This document shows positions 7,076-14,410 of a DNA stretch of 15,973 nt, piece by piece. The DNA is taken from NCBI GenBank assembly GCA_014804225.1, contig JAAVAF010000089.1, forward strand, positions 1 to 15,973, read 5' to 3'. The translations under genes and the position numbers were made by a program. Within the stretch, counting starts at the first letter, position 1, and each line of letters begins with the position of its first letter. This stretch comes from Lachnospiraceae bacterium (GTDB lineage: Bacteria > Bacillota > Clostridia > Lachnospirales > Lachnospiraceae). Below the pieces are notes generated by a model, which was given only the letters and a program-made list of their open reading frames with translations, made no database searches and had not been told where the DNA came from.

Positions 7076-8425
7076 ATCAGCGTTTTTTGTATCCTCTCCG
7101 GTATGCGCTTCCCTTTTAATGCGCTTCATATGTTCTCTGATTTTTTTCTCATACCCATTCCACGATGGCTCATAATAGGTCTGCCCCTTTAATTCATAAG
7201 GAAGATACTGCTGTTCTACATAGTGGTTTGGGTAATCGTGGGCATATTTATAACCCGTTCCGTGTCCCAATTTCGCCGCCCCCTTATAATGTGCATCCTG
7301 TAGATGTGTCGGTATCGGCAGATTGCCGCTTTTTTTGATTTCTTCCGTCGCAGCAAAAATTGCGTTGCACGCCGCATTGCTTTTGGGTGCACACGCCACA
7401 TAGGATGCCGCCTGTGAAAGAATAATCTGTGCCTCCGGCATACCCACGCGCTCCACCGCAAGCGATGCGCTCACCGCCACGTTTAACGCCATCGGATCCG
7501 CATTCCCTACATCCTCCGACGCGCAGATCATAATGCGGCGTGCGATAAAAGCCACATCCTCTCCCGCGTAGAGCATCCTTGCAAGATAATAGACAGCCGC
7601 ATCAGGGTCAGAGCCTCTCATGCTTTTAATAAATGCCGATATCGTGTCATAGTGATTATCGCCGCCCTTGTCGTAGCGTACGCGGCGTTTTTGGATGCAC
7701 TCCTGTGCCACGCTGATATCAATGTGAATTTTTCCGTCATCACTTCTCTCGGTCGTCATAACACCAAGCTCTACCGCATTGAGCGCATGCCTTGCATCTC
7801 CCCCTGAAAGATCGGCAAGAAAGGTAAGCGCCTCATCATCAATCTCCGCGTCAAAGCTTCCCATTCCCTTCTCTTTATCATAGACTGCTCGTTTTATTAA
7901 CGCCTTAATGTCCTCTTTTTCAAGCGGCTTTAACTCAAAGATAATGGAGCGCGAAATCAGAGCGGAATTAACCTCAAAATACGGATTTTCCGTTGTTGCT
8001 CCAATTAAAATAATTGTACCGTCCTCAACAAAGGGAAGCAGATAGTCCTGTTGGCTCTTATTGAAACGGTGTATCTCATCAATAAATAAAATCGTACGCT
8101 TTGCGTACATCGCAAGCGTATCTTTTGCTTTGCTTATGACCTCCTCCATATCCTTTTTTCCCGCGCTTGTTGCGTTGATCTGGGTAAAATCTGCGCTTGT
8201 CGTGTTTGCAATTACCTTTGCAAGCGTCGTCTTTCCCGTTCCGGGCGGTCCGTAGAAAATAACTGAGCTTATCTTATCCGCCTTGATCGCGCGATACAAC
8301 AGCTTCTCTTTTCCGATAATATGTGATTGACCTACCACCTCATCAAGAGTGGTAGGTCTCATTCGTGAGGCAAGCGGGGATTCCTTCTCCTTTGCCGTAC
8401 TTCTCATATATTCAAATAAGTCCAT
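7067..8425 (-). CDS. rarA: Replication-associated recombination protein A (RarA/MgsA), AAA+ ATPase
   Basis: RarA is a clamp-loader-like AAA+ ATPase that acts at stalled or damaged replication forks. In the 452-residue protein, Walker A GPPGTGKT is at 59-66, Walker B FIDEIHRFNKSQQD begins near 114, and sensor 1 IGATTENPYF follows. The C-terminal half carries the family signatures RGSDPDAAVYYLARML and a tail with LPIPTHLQDAHY and GTGYKYAHDYPNHYVEQQYLP. The start has AGGAG a few bases upstream; this site overlaps the TAA of the upstream GGDEF-EAL gene (gap 11 bases), which suggests translational coupling. No terminator is visible at its 3' end, which overlaps the convergent DUF4364 gene. A housekeeping repair gene at the end of a signalling operon is probably a positional rather than a functional link. 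Confidence 0.95.
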   Translation of the reverse strand: MDLFEYMRSTAKEKESPLASRMRPTTLDEVVGQSHIIGKEKLLYRAIKADKISSVIFYGPPGTGKTTLAKVIANTTSADFTQINATSAGKKDMEEVISKAKDTLAMYAKRTILFIDEIHRFNKSQQDYLLPFVEDGTIILIGATTENPYFEVNSALISRSIIFELKPLEKEDIKALIKRAVYDKEKGMGSFDAEIDDEALTFLADLSGGDARHALNAVELGVMTTERSDDGKIHIDISVAQECIQKRRVRYDKGGDNHYDTISAFIKSMRGSDPDAAVYYLARMLYAGEDVAFIARRIMICASEDVGNADPMALNVAVSASLAVERVGMPEAQIILSQAASYVACAPKSNAACNAIFAATEEIKKSGNLPIPTHLQDAHYKGAAKLGHGTGYKYAHDYPNHYVEQQYLPYELKGQTYYEPSWNGYEKKIREHMKRIKREAHTGEDTKNADLE

Positions 8426-8436
8426 GTATGGTCTCC

Positions 8437-10095
8437 TTAAAGCTTCTCCTCAAATACATTTTTCGGCAGCGGTTTATCAAAATAAAAGCCTTGTGCCATA
8501 AAACATCCATATTCCTTTAACAGCCGTATCTGCTCGATGGTTTCCACGCCCTCGCATATGGTTACCATGCCCATTTCCTGCGCAATCGCTATAATATATT
8601 TTAACACGGCACGGTTCTTTGCCGACAATTCATGCTTATCATCATACAAAAAGCTCTTGTCAATCTTAATCACATTCCAGGGAATATCGCGGATTAAGTT
8701 AAACGATGAATATCCCACGCCAAAGTCGTCCACTGACGTGCTGATTCCGTAAGTGCGCAAACCATAAACCAACTCCTTCAAATCGTTAAAGTTTACGTCC
8801 GTCGTTGTTTCCGTAAGCTCAATTTCAATATACTCATATGGGACATTGTACCGATTGATAATGTCCATGATATTCTGCAAAAGACGACTGTTTCCAAAAT
8901 GACATCGTGAAAAATTAACAGACACCTTCACGACACGCTTTCCCTCGTCTATCCAACGGCGTATATCAGCGCACACGTGCTCCAACATATAAAAATCAAG
9001 CGCACAGATATCCTTGCTCTGCTCCAACACGGGGATAAAATCATCAGGCGGCACTACCCTGCCATCATGATACCAGCGGCAGAGCGCCTCTGCGCCTTTT
9101 AGCTGATAATCTTTCATAAACACCTTAGGCTGATAGTACACCTGAAATTCCTCATTCTTAATTGCATCGGGAAAAAGTGTTTCAATCCGCTTACGCTCAT
9201 ACGATGTTTTCAAAAGATCATCATTATAGAAAACCTCGTAAGATGTTCTGCTGCGCCTTGCCACATTCAACGCCGCACTTGCCCGATCCATCAAATCCGA
9301 AGGATACCGAACACTGTCATCTGCCAGATAGTAGCCTGCATAAGTTGTCACTAACGCGCGTTCGCTTGTATCCTGTGTGACAACTTCAAAACCGCGCATA
9401 TGCGCTGTCACCTTGTCAAGATGCGTTTTCAAAAATACAGTAATAAAATTGTCGCCACCAATTCTGCACACAATCTCCCCATCACCTAAAAGTGCTTCAA
9501 GCCGCTCGATATAGTCCATCATAATCTTTGTGCCTTTTTCTCTTCCAAAGCGCTGGTTCACCACAGAAAAGTGTTTTAGATTAAAATAGCACACACCATA
9601 GTTTTCAATCTCATTCTTTGTAATGAGCATATTGACATATTTCGTAAAATAATTCAGGTTATACATTCCCGACTGCGTATCATGAAAGGTAAGCTCGTCC
9701 GTAATATGCGTCAATCTGCTTCTGCCATTATAAGCATAAAGGCACCTTTGCAGCACACCCACTCTCACAGTCTCATTCTCGTCCCACTCAATGCCGTCAT
9801 TGACTTTATAGAGGGTATAAATCGCCACACCGCCTCCGCCCAGCGTTTCGCGCTTAATGTAGGCAGCGCTCTCATCAGGCTCCGCACCATGATACATCGT
9901 GACATATTCGCCCTTTTTCTTTCGCTCCATTCCTACCGTATCGTAAAACCGCACGTCGATTTTTGCCACCCGCAAAACACGGCATACTTCATCAAGCGCG
10001 GCTCCCACCTCAGGAGCGTAAATGTCTGATACATCTGCAATCTGAATATGAAAATGATCCATCGCATCAGCATATTTTTTTGCGTCAAATTCCAT
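8437..10095 (-). CDS. Degenerate GGDEF plus intact-looking EAL domain protein, probable c-di-GMP phosphodiesterase
   Basis: A 552-residue cytoplasmic protein with no membrane segment. Residues 1-135 are an N-terminal region I do not recognise. Residues about 136-295 are a GGDEF-like domain: the signature is GGDNF (213-217) and the metal-binding Asp region reads NLKHF at 172-176, so cyclase activity is unlikely; GTP binding as an allosteric input remains possible. Residues about 300-552 are an EAL domain with the expected catalytic set: E336 (EAL), R340, N394, E426 in ELTE, D456 and D457 in DDFGVGYSS, K477 in KID, E515 in EGVET and Q535 in QGF. That supports c-di-GMP hydrolysis to pGpG. It follows the PocR gene by 13 bases and precedes rarA by 11. 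AAGGAAGG lies upstream of the ATG. Confidence 0.92.
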   Translation of the reverse strand: MEFDAKKYADAMDHFHIQIADVSDIYAPEVGAALDEVCRVLRVAKIDVRFYDTVGMERKKKGEYVTMYHGAEPDESAAYIKRETLGGGGVAIYTLYKVNDGIEWDENETVRVGVLQRCLYAYNGRSRLTHITDELTFHDTQSGMYNLNYFTKYVNMLITKNEIENYGVCYFNLKHFSVVNQRFGREKGTKIMMDYIERLEALLGDGEIVCRIGGDNFITVFLKTHLDKVTAHMRGFEVVTQDTSERALVTTYAGYYLADDSVRYPSDLMDRASAALNVARRSRTSYEVFYNDDLLKTSYERKRIETLFPDAIKNEEFQVYYQPKVFMKDYQLKGAEALCRWYHDGRVVPPDDFIPVLEQSKDICALDFYMLEHVCADIRRWIDEGKRVVKVSVNFSRCHFGNSRLLQNIMDIINRYNVPYEYIEIELTETTTDVNFNDLKELVYGLRTYGISTSVDDFGVGYSSFNLIRDIPWNVIKIDKSFLYDDKHELSAKNRAVLKYIIAIAQEMGMVTICEGVETIEQIRLLKEYGCFMAQGFYFDKPLPKNVFEEKL

Positions 10096-10108
10096 AGGAA
10101 TCCTTCCT

Positions 10109-11371
10109 TTACTTCATTTCCAACTGCGGTATTGCCACCCGCACAACAGTGCCCTCATTTTGTGTCGATTCAAAAGTGATATTTCCCGAGAGCTGTCCTA
10201 CAAGCATTCTTAAAATGAAAAGTTCTTTCTCCTCATCCTCCGTGCAGCCCTGTAAACTCATGCTTGCGTGCTGCATATATTTATTCAAACGGATTCTGTT
10301 ATCCTCCGGTATTCCAACGCCATTATCACGTACCTCTATCACAAGCATATCCGCGTAATCAATCTTTTCCGAACGCATATCGATCTGCACAGTACCATTT
10401 GTCGTAAAATTATTTCCAAGCTTAATCAAAATGGAGGTCAACTGTTTTAGACGCCCCGTATCGCCGAAAAAGCGCAGCGACACACTATCAGACGTGTTAA
10501 TCACTATCTTATTTCCGTTTTTCTTAATCAAACTGCGCTGTGACATAATGGCATCGTTTACAATGCTTCTGAAATTGTAAGTCGTTTCACTTAACGCCAA
10601 ATCTCCATCTGTCATCTTCGCATACTCAACCGTATTTCCAAATGCCGCAAAAATTTCCTTGCCGTTTTTAACTAATACTTCAAGCGACGTTGCCATCGCG
10701 TTATAATCGTTCTTCTCAGCGGAAAGCTTCACACTCTCCAGCCAAAGTTTAAACGTATTTTCCATATTGGAGTACATATCAATCATATACCGCATTTGGC
10801 TGCGCGACATCTTTTCAAGCTTTTGGCTGTTTTTGAGTGTCATGTAATTTTCGAAAGCCATATCCGATAACAGTGCCGCAAGCTCCGTTAAAAACTTTGC
10901 CGCCTTGAGAACCTGATCCTCATCTACAATATTGATTTTTCTCGCTGCCTCAAGAAAAGACGCTTCATCAATCCCAAGAGAACGCGCTACTGCACGGTCA
11001 TGCTCCTCGTTTTGCGGTTCCTTGCGCACCTGACCGCCTATGATACAGCCAATCATGTCGTCCTCCACCATAATCGGCGCCGCATAATCAATCAGACCAA
11101 TATGACAGGTGTATACAACGGGCTTCCCGCTCTCATATGTCTTTACGGCACCCATTCTGTCACACTCTTCACAATTGTGTGCCCCTTTCTCACACTGGCG
11201 CACATGATTCATACAAAGCTCGGTAAATCCGCTGCCTTTTGTGACAGGCGCTCCATTTTCATCCGTAATCAGTGCTGCCATTCCAGCATACTCAGAAAAA
11301 GCGTCTTGCAATCGCTGCAGTATCTTTATGTTTATAAGCTCTGTAAGCCTTATATCTTTCATATCAATCAT
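10109..11371 (-). CDS. PocR-domain sensor with degenerate histidine-kinase-like core
   Basis: A 420-residue soluble protein. Residues about 10-170 are a PocR ligand-binding domain: the Cys-rich signature C53, C60, C67, C70 and the segment GKPVVYTCHIGLIDYAAPI (82-100) are clear. PocR domains sense small molecules such as diols in regulators of propanediol use. Residues 265-416 resemble a GHKL ATPase with DNGVGIPEDN (349-358). The kinase core is eroded: no His-containing H-box in the dimerisation segment (about 195-260), the N-box Asn is replaced (IKLGNNFT), and no G2 glycine box follows. I infer a ligand-responsive pseudokinase or scaffold. AAAGGG precedes the ATG closely; a second ATG at 11362 is possible. 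It sits 26 bases after the ligase gene and 13 before the GGDEF-EAL gene, and no response regulator is nearby. Confidence 0.85.
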   Translation of the reverse strand: MIDMKDIRLTELINIKILQRLQDAFSEYAGMAALITDENGAPVTKGSGFTELCMNHVRQCEKGAHNCEECDRMGAVKTYESGKPVVYTCHIGLIDYAAPIMVEDDMIGCIIGGQVRKEPQNEEHDRAVARSLGIDEASFLEAARKINIVDEDQVLKAAKFLTELAALLSDMAFENYMTLKNSQKLEKMSRSQMRYMIDMYSNMENTFKLWLESVKLSAEKNDYNAMATSLEVLVKNGKEIFAAFGNTVEYAKMTDGDLALSETTYNFRSIVNDAIMSQRSLIKKNGNKIVINTSDSVSLRFFGDTGRLKQLTSILIKLGNNFTTNGTVQIDMRSEKIDYADMLVIEVRDNGVGIPEDNRIRLNKYMQHASMSLQGCTEDEEKELFILRMLVGQLSGNITFESTQNEGTVVRVAIPQLEMK

Positions 11372-11397
11372 CTGCCCTTTCCGCAGTCCTATGATTT

Positions 11398-13032
11398 TTA
11401 TCCTCTGTTCTGCGCTGCGACAAGACTCTCCCCGCCGTATATTTTGCGCAATTTCGGTTTTTCAATCTTACCGGTCGGATTCCTTGGTATATCGGCAAAA
11501 ATCAGCTTTCTGGGACGCTTATATTTCGGAAGCTTCATACAGTAATCGTTGATTTCCTCTTCTGTTGCCTCACAGCCACTCTTAATCTCGATAATTGCCG
11601 CCGTAATCTCGCCGAGCCGCTTATCGGGTATTCCGATTACAGCAACGTCCTTTACCTTATCGTTGGTGCGCAAAAAGTCCTCAATCTGCACAGGATAAAT
11701 GTTTTCTCCGCCACTGATGACCACGTCCTTTTTACGGTCTACCAAAAAGATAAAGCCGTCCTCGTCCTCCTGCGCCATATCGCCCGTAAACAGCCAGCCG
11801 TCCTGTAATACCTCGGCTGTTGCCGCCTCGTCATTATAGTAACAAGTCATAACGCCGGGACCTTTGACAGCGAGCTCCCCAACTTCACCGCGTTTTATGG
11901 TATTTCTGTTTTCGTCGACAATCTTGACTTCCCAGCCGTAGCCCGCTTTTCCGATCGCACCTACTTTATGTATATTTTCTACGCCCAGATGAACGCAGCC
12001 TGGGCCAATTGACTCACTTAATCCATAATTGGTATCGTACTGATGATGCGGGAAAATCTTTTTCCAACGCTGTATCAGACTTTGTGGCACGGGCTGTGCA
12101 CCGATATGCATCAGCCTCCACTGCGAAAGCTCGTAATCTGCAAGCTTGATATCGCCTCTGTCGATTGCATCTAAAATATCCTGTGCCCAAGGCACCAGAA
12201 GCCACACAATCGTACACTTCTCTTTGGAAACCGCATCTAAAATAAATTCCGGCTTCGTTCCTTTTAAAAGAACCGCCTTAGAACCTTCAAGAAAGCTTCC
12301 GAACCAATGCATCTTTGCACCTGTATGATAGAGAGGCGGAATGCATAAAAATACGTCCTGTTTTGTCTGTCCGTGATGGTTCTGTTCCACTTTACATGAG
12401 TGCATCAGACTCTCATGATTATGTAAAATCGCTTTAGGAAAGCCCGTTGTTCCCGACGAAAAATAGATTGCCGCATTGTCCGCATCGGTCAATGGTATCA
12501 TCGGTGTCTGGCTTGAGCAGTTTGCCGTAAGGCTTGTATAATCCTCCGCAAAGCTCGGGCAGTTATCGCCCACAAAGAACAACAGTCTGTTTTTGCTGAT
12601 CTTATCAGCAATCTCCTCCACGCGTCCGATAAACTCAGGTCCAAAGACAAGCACGTCCACCTCGGCTAAATTCAGACAGTATTCAATTTCATCGGAAGCA
12701 TAGCGGAAATTCAACGGCACGGCAAGCGCGCCTGTTTTTAATATTCCAAAATAAATCGGCAGCCACTCCAGACAGTTCATCAGGAGAATTGCCACCTTAT
12801 CATCTTTTTTCACACCTCTTTGTAGCAGGAGATTGGCAAAGCGGTTTGCTTTCTCGTTAAAAACACTCCAAGTAATTTCCCGCCGATAATGTGTCACGGG
12901 GTTTGGCTCAATCAGATCATACTCTTTCCATGTAACACGCCGTGTTTCCTTAATCTCGGGATTAATCTCCACAAGACAGATATCGTTTCCGTATAATTTG
13001 CAGTTCCGTTCCAAAATGTCAACTATTGGCAT
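11398..13032 (-). CDS. AMP-forming acyl-CoA synthetase/ligase family protein
   Basis: The protein belongs to the adenylate-forming (ANL) superfamily, which activates a carboxylic acid to an acyl-AMP and then passes it to CoA. The 544 residues contain the P-loop SSGTTGFPK (192-200), YGLSE (336-340), the ATP-binding TGD (416-418), the hinge region DRKKDVVISGGENIYP (432-447) and the C-terminal catalytic Lys in NPTGKIEK (K522). The overall pattern is closest to fatty-acyl or aromatic acid CoA ligases; the substrate cannot be read by eye. Residues 31-38 (RRVTWKEY) and 50-58 (RREITWSVF) look like an internal duplication or a short insert. The ATG has AAGGAG 8 bases upstream. It appears to be the first gene of the ligase, PocR, GGDEF-EAL, rarA operon. 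Confidence 0.9.
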   Translation of the reverse strand: MPIVDILERNCKLYGNDICLVEINPEIKETRRVTWKEYDLIEPNPVTHYRREITWSVFNEKANRFANLLLQRGVKKDDKVAILLMNCLEWLPIYFGILKTGALAVPLNFRYASDEIEYCLNLAEVDVLVFGPEFIGRVEEIADKISKNRLLFFVGDNCPSFAEDYTSLTANCSSQTPMIPLTDADNAAIYFSSGTTGFPKAILHNHESLMHSCKVEQNHHGQTKQDVFLCIPPLYHTGAKMHWFGSFLEGSKAVLLKGTKPEFILDAVSKEKCTIVWLLVPWAQDILDAIDRGDIKLADYELSQWRLMHIGAQPVPQSLIQRWKKIFPHHQYDTNYGLSESIGPGCVHLGVENIHKVGAIGKAGYGWEVKIVDENRNTIKRGEVGELAVKGPGVMTCYYNDEAATAEVLQDGWLFTGDMAQEDEDGFIFLVDRKKDVVISGGENIYPVQIEDFLRTNDKVKDVAVIGIPDKRLGEITAAIIEIKSGCEATEEEINDYCMKLPKYKRPRKLIFADIPRNPTGKIEKPKLRKIYGGESLVAAQNRG

Positions 13033-13069
13033 TGTTATAGCTCCTTGCTTTTGTTTTTGTCCGTACTCT

Positions 13070-13129
13070 CACAAATTTTATTTTATCACTATTACCCAAA
13101 AATTTCTACCGGTTTTAAAAAAATTTGTG
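13070..13129. repeat. Widely spaced perfect inverted repeat upstream of the ligase operon
   Basis: CACAAATTTT (13070-13079) and AAAATTTGTG (13120-13129) are perfect 10-base inverted arms 40 bases apart. They flank a possible minus-strand promoter with weak hexamers (TAGAAA, 17 bases, TAAAAT). The arms could be paired operator half-sites or a long-loop RNA stem at the 5' end of the operon. The region is AT-rich, so chance is possible. Confidence 0.35.
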
Positions 13130-13140
13130 TAATCATTCTG

Positions 13141-13185
13141 TTATGTAAATCGGACCATATAAAAACGACTATGCAATTTGCACAT
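13141..13185 (-). CDS. Possible 14-codon micro-ORF with an ideal ribosome binding site
   Basis: An ATG at 13185 opens MCKLHSRFYMVRFT and stops at TAA. AAGGAG (13197-13192) lies 6 bases upstream, better placed than chance would often give. It sits between the spoVAD stop and the ligase start. It resembles nothing I know. It could be a leader peptide for the ligase operon, a small protein, or a coincidence; there is no codon-level evidence at this length. Confidence 0.22.
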   Translation of the reverse strand: MCKLHSRFYMVRFT

Positions 13186-13249
13186 AATCAACTCCTTACT
13201 AAGGGCAAATTCCATAATCGTTTCTAAAATAAACATGTGTGCCTACGCT

Positions 13250-14347
13250 TTACGCGATTGCCTCTATGACGACTGCATGGGCAATTCCCGGAACATTTTG
13301 TCCTTCATTGAAGGATGTTTTATTGAGAAGCGCTCCCGTCGGGATAAATAACACACGTTTCCATTCTTTTTGCGCAAGCTTTTTTAAGATATGAGCAGAC
13401 AGCACAACTGCCGAACAGCCACATCCGCTTCCTCCTGCGTGAACGTCCTGTTTCTCGGCATCATAGATGAGCATACCGCAGTCATAATGATTCTCTGAAA
13501 TGTCAATATTTTCTTGTGACAGCAAATTAAACAACGCCTGTTGTCCCACACTGCCAAGATCACCTGTAAAAATTGCATCATAGTCTTTGGGCGTTCTGCC
13601 AAAATCTTTTAGATGCGTTGCAATTGTCCATGCTGCTGCGGGAGCCATCGCACAGCCCATATTCATCGAATCCTTGATGCCAAAATCCTCTATTTTGCCA
13701 ACAGTAACACCCGTTATTCCAACTTTCGAGCCGTATTCCGATTCAAACACGTTTTTAATTTGTCTGCCACTTTGCGATTTACTGTCTGCATTGGTTCCCT
13801 GAAGTAGAAATGCCGCGCTTCCTGTCACGGTCCATGACGCATACAGTGGACGCTGATTTCCGTATTCCAACGGAAAGCGAAACTCTTTCTGCGCACTCGC
13901 AAAGTGACTTGATGTAAGCGCGATGACTCTGTCAGCATAACCTGCTGCAATATTCATGCTGCCCAATGTAAGGGATTCTCCACAGGTCGAGCATGCCCCG
14001 TATAACCCAAAGAGTGGGATATTATAATCTTTGATGCCAAAGGAGCTTGCGATGTTCTGACCAAGCAAGTCTCCTGCAAATAAATAACGTATGTCATTTG
14101 ATTCTGCACAGGTTTTTTGCAGGGTGAGCGCGACTGCCTGTTTTTGCAGTTCACTCTCCGCCTTCTCCCATGTATCCTCTCCAAACATGTCATTCTTGTC
14201 ATCGCTTACTTTATCAAAGCTGCCCGCAAGCGGTCCCTCGTTTTCCATCTGCCCTACGATGTTACCGCTTCCCATAATCAACACGGGATTTGCATATGCT
14301 ACGCTTGATACGCCAAGCGGTTTGTTTTTTGCGCTATTATTTTCCAC
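13250..14347 (-). CDS. spoVAD: Stage V sporulation protein AD (SpoVAD)
   Basis: SpoVAD is a thiolase-fold protein of the SpoVA system, which moves dipicolinic acid into the developing spore and out at germination; the protein binds dipicolinic acid. Signatures in the 365-residue protein: LYGACSTCGESLTLGSMNIAAGYADR (115-140, with C119 at the thiolase-like Cys position, plus a second Cys at 122), SSHFASAQKEFRFPLEYGNQRP (146-167), WTVTGSAAF (172-180) and GGSGCGCSAVVL (305-316). The start codon is GTG with AGGAGG 7 bases upstream. The usual partners spoVAC and spoVAE are not adjacent, so this is a single-gene copy. No clear sigma-G promoter was found: a TGTATA -35-like hexamer lies near 14408 but its -10 is poor. 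It is slightly longer than typical because of its N-terminus. Confidence 0.93.
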   Translation of the reverse strand: MENNSAKNKPLGVSSVAYANPVLIMGSGNIVGQMENEGPLAGSFDKVSDDKNDMFGEDTWEKAESELQKQAVALTLQKTCAESNDIRYLFAGDLLGQNIASSFGIKDYNIPLFGLYGACSTCGESLTLGSMNIAAGYADRVIALTSSHFASAQKEFRFPLEYGNQRPLYASWTVTGSAAFLLQGTNADSKSQSGRQIKNVFESEYGSKVGITGVTVGKIEDFGIKDSMNMGCAMAPAAAWTIATHLKDFGRTPKDYDAIFTGDLGSVGQQALFNLLSQENIDISENHYDCGMLIYDAEKQDVHAGGSGCGCSAVVLSAHILKKLAQKEWKRVLFIPTGALLNKTSFNEGQNVPGIAHAVVIEAIA

Positions 14348-14374
14348 TTGATATCCTCCTGATCATCTTTTTAT

Positions 14375-14403
14375 TTGCTATTTATTTTTCCTAAAATTAT
14401 CAT
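14375..14403 (+). promoter_or_regulatory. Candidate plus-strand promoter pointing into the GC-rich inverted-repeat block
   Basis: TTGCTA (14375-14380), a 17-base spacer and TATCAT (14398-14403) give a moderate sigma-A match, with transcription expected to start near 14411. There is no plus-strand gene downstream, only the structured block and then antisense trpS. If real, it would drive a small RNA ending at the terminator at 14535-14559. Confidence 0.4.
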
Positions 14404-14410
14404 AACTATA

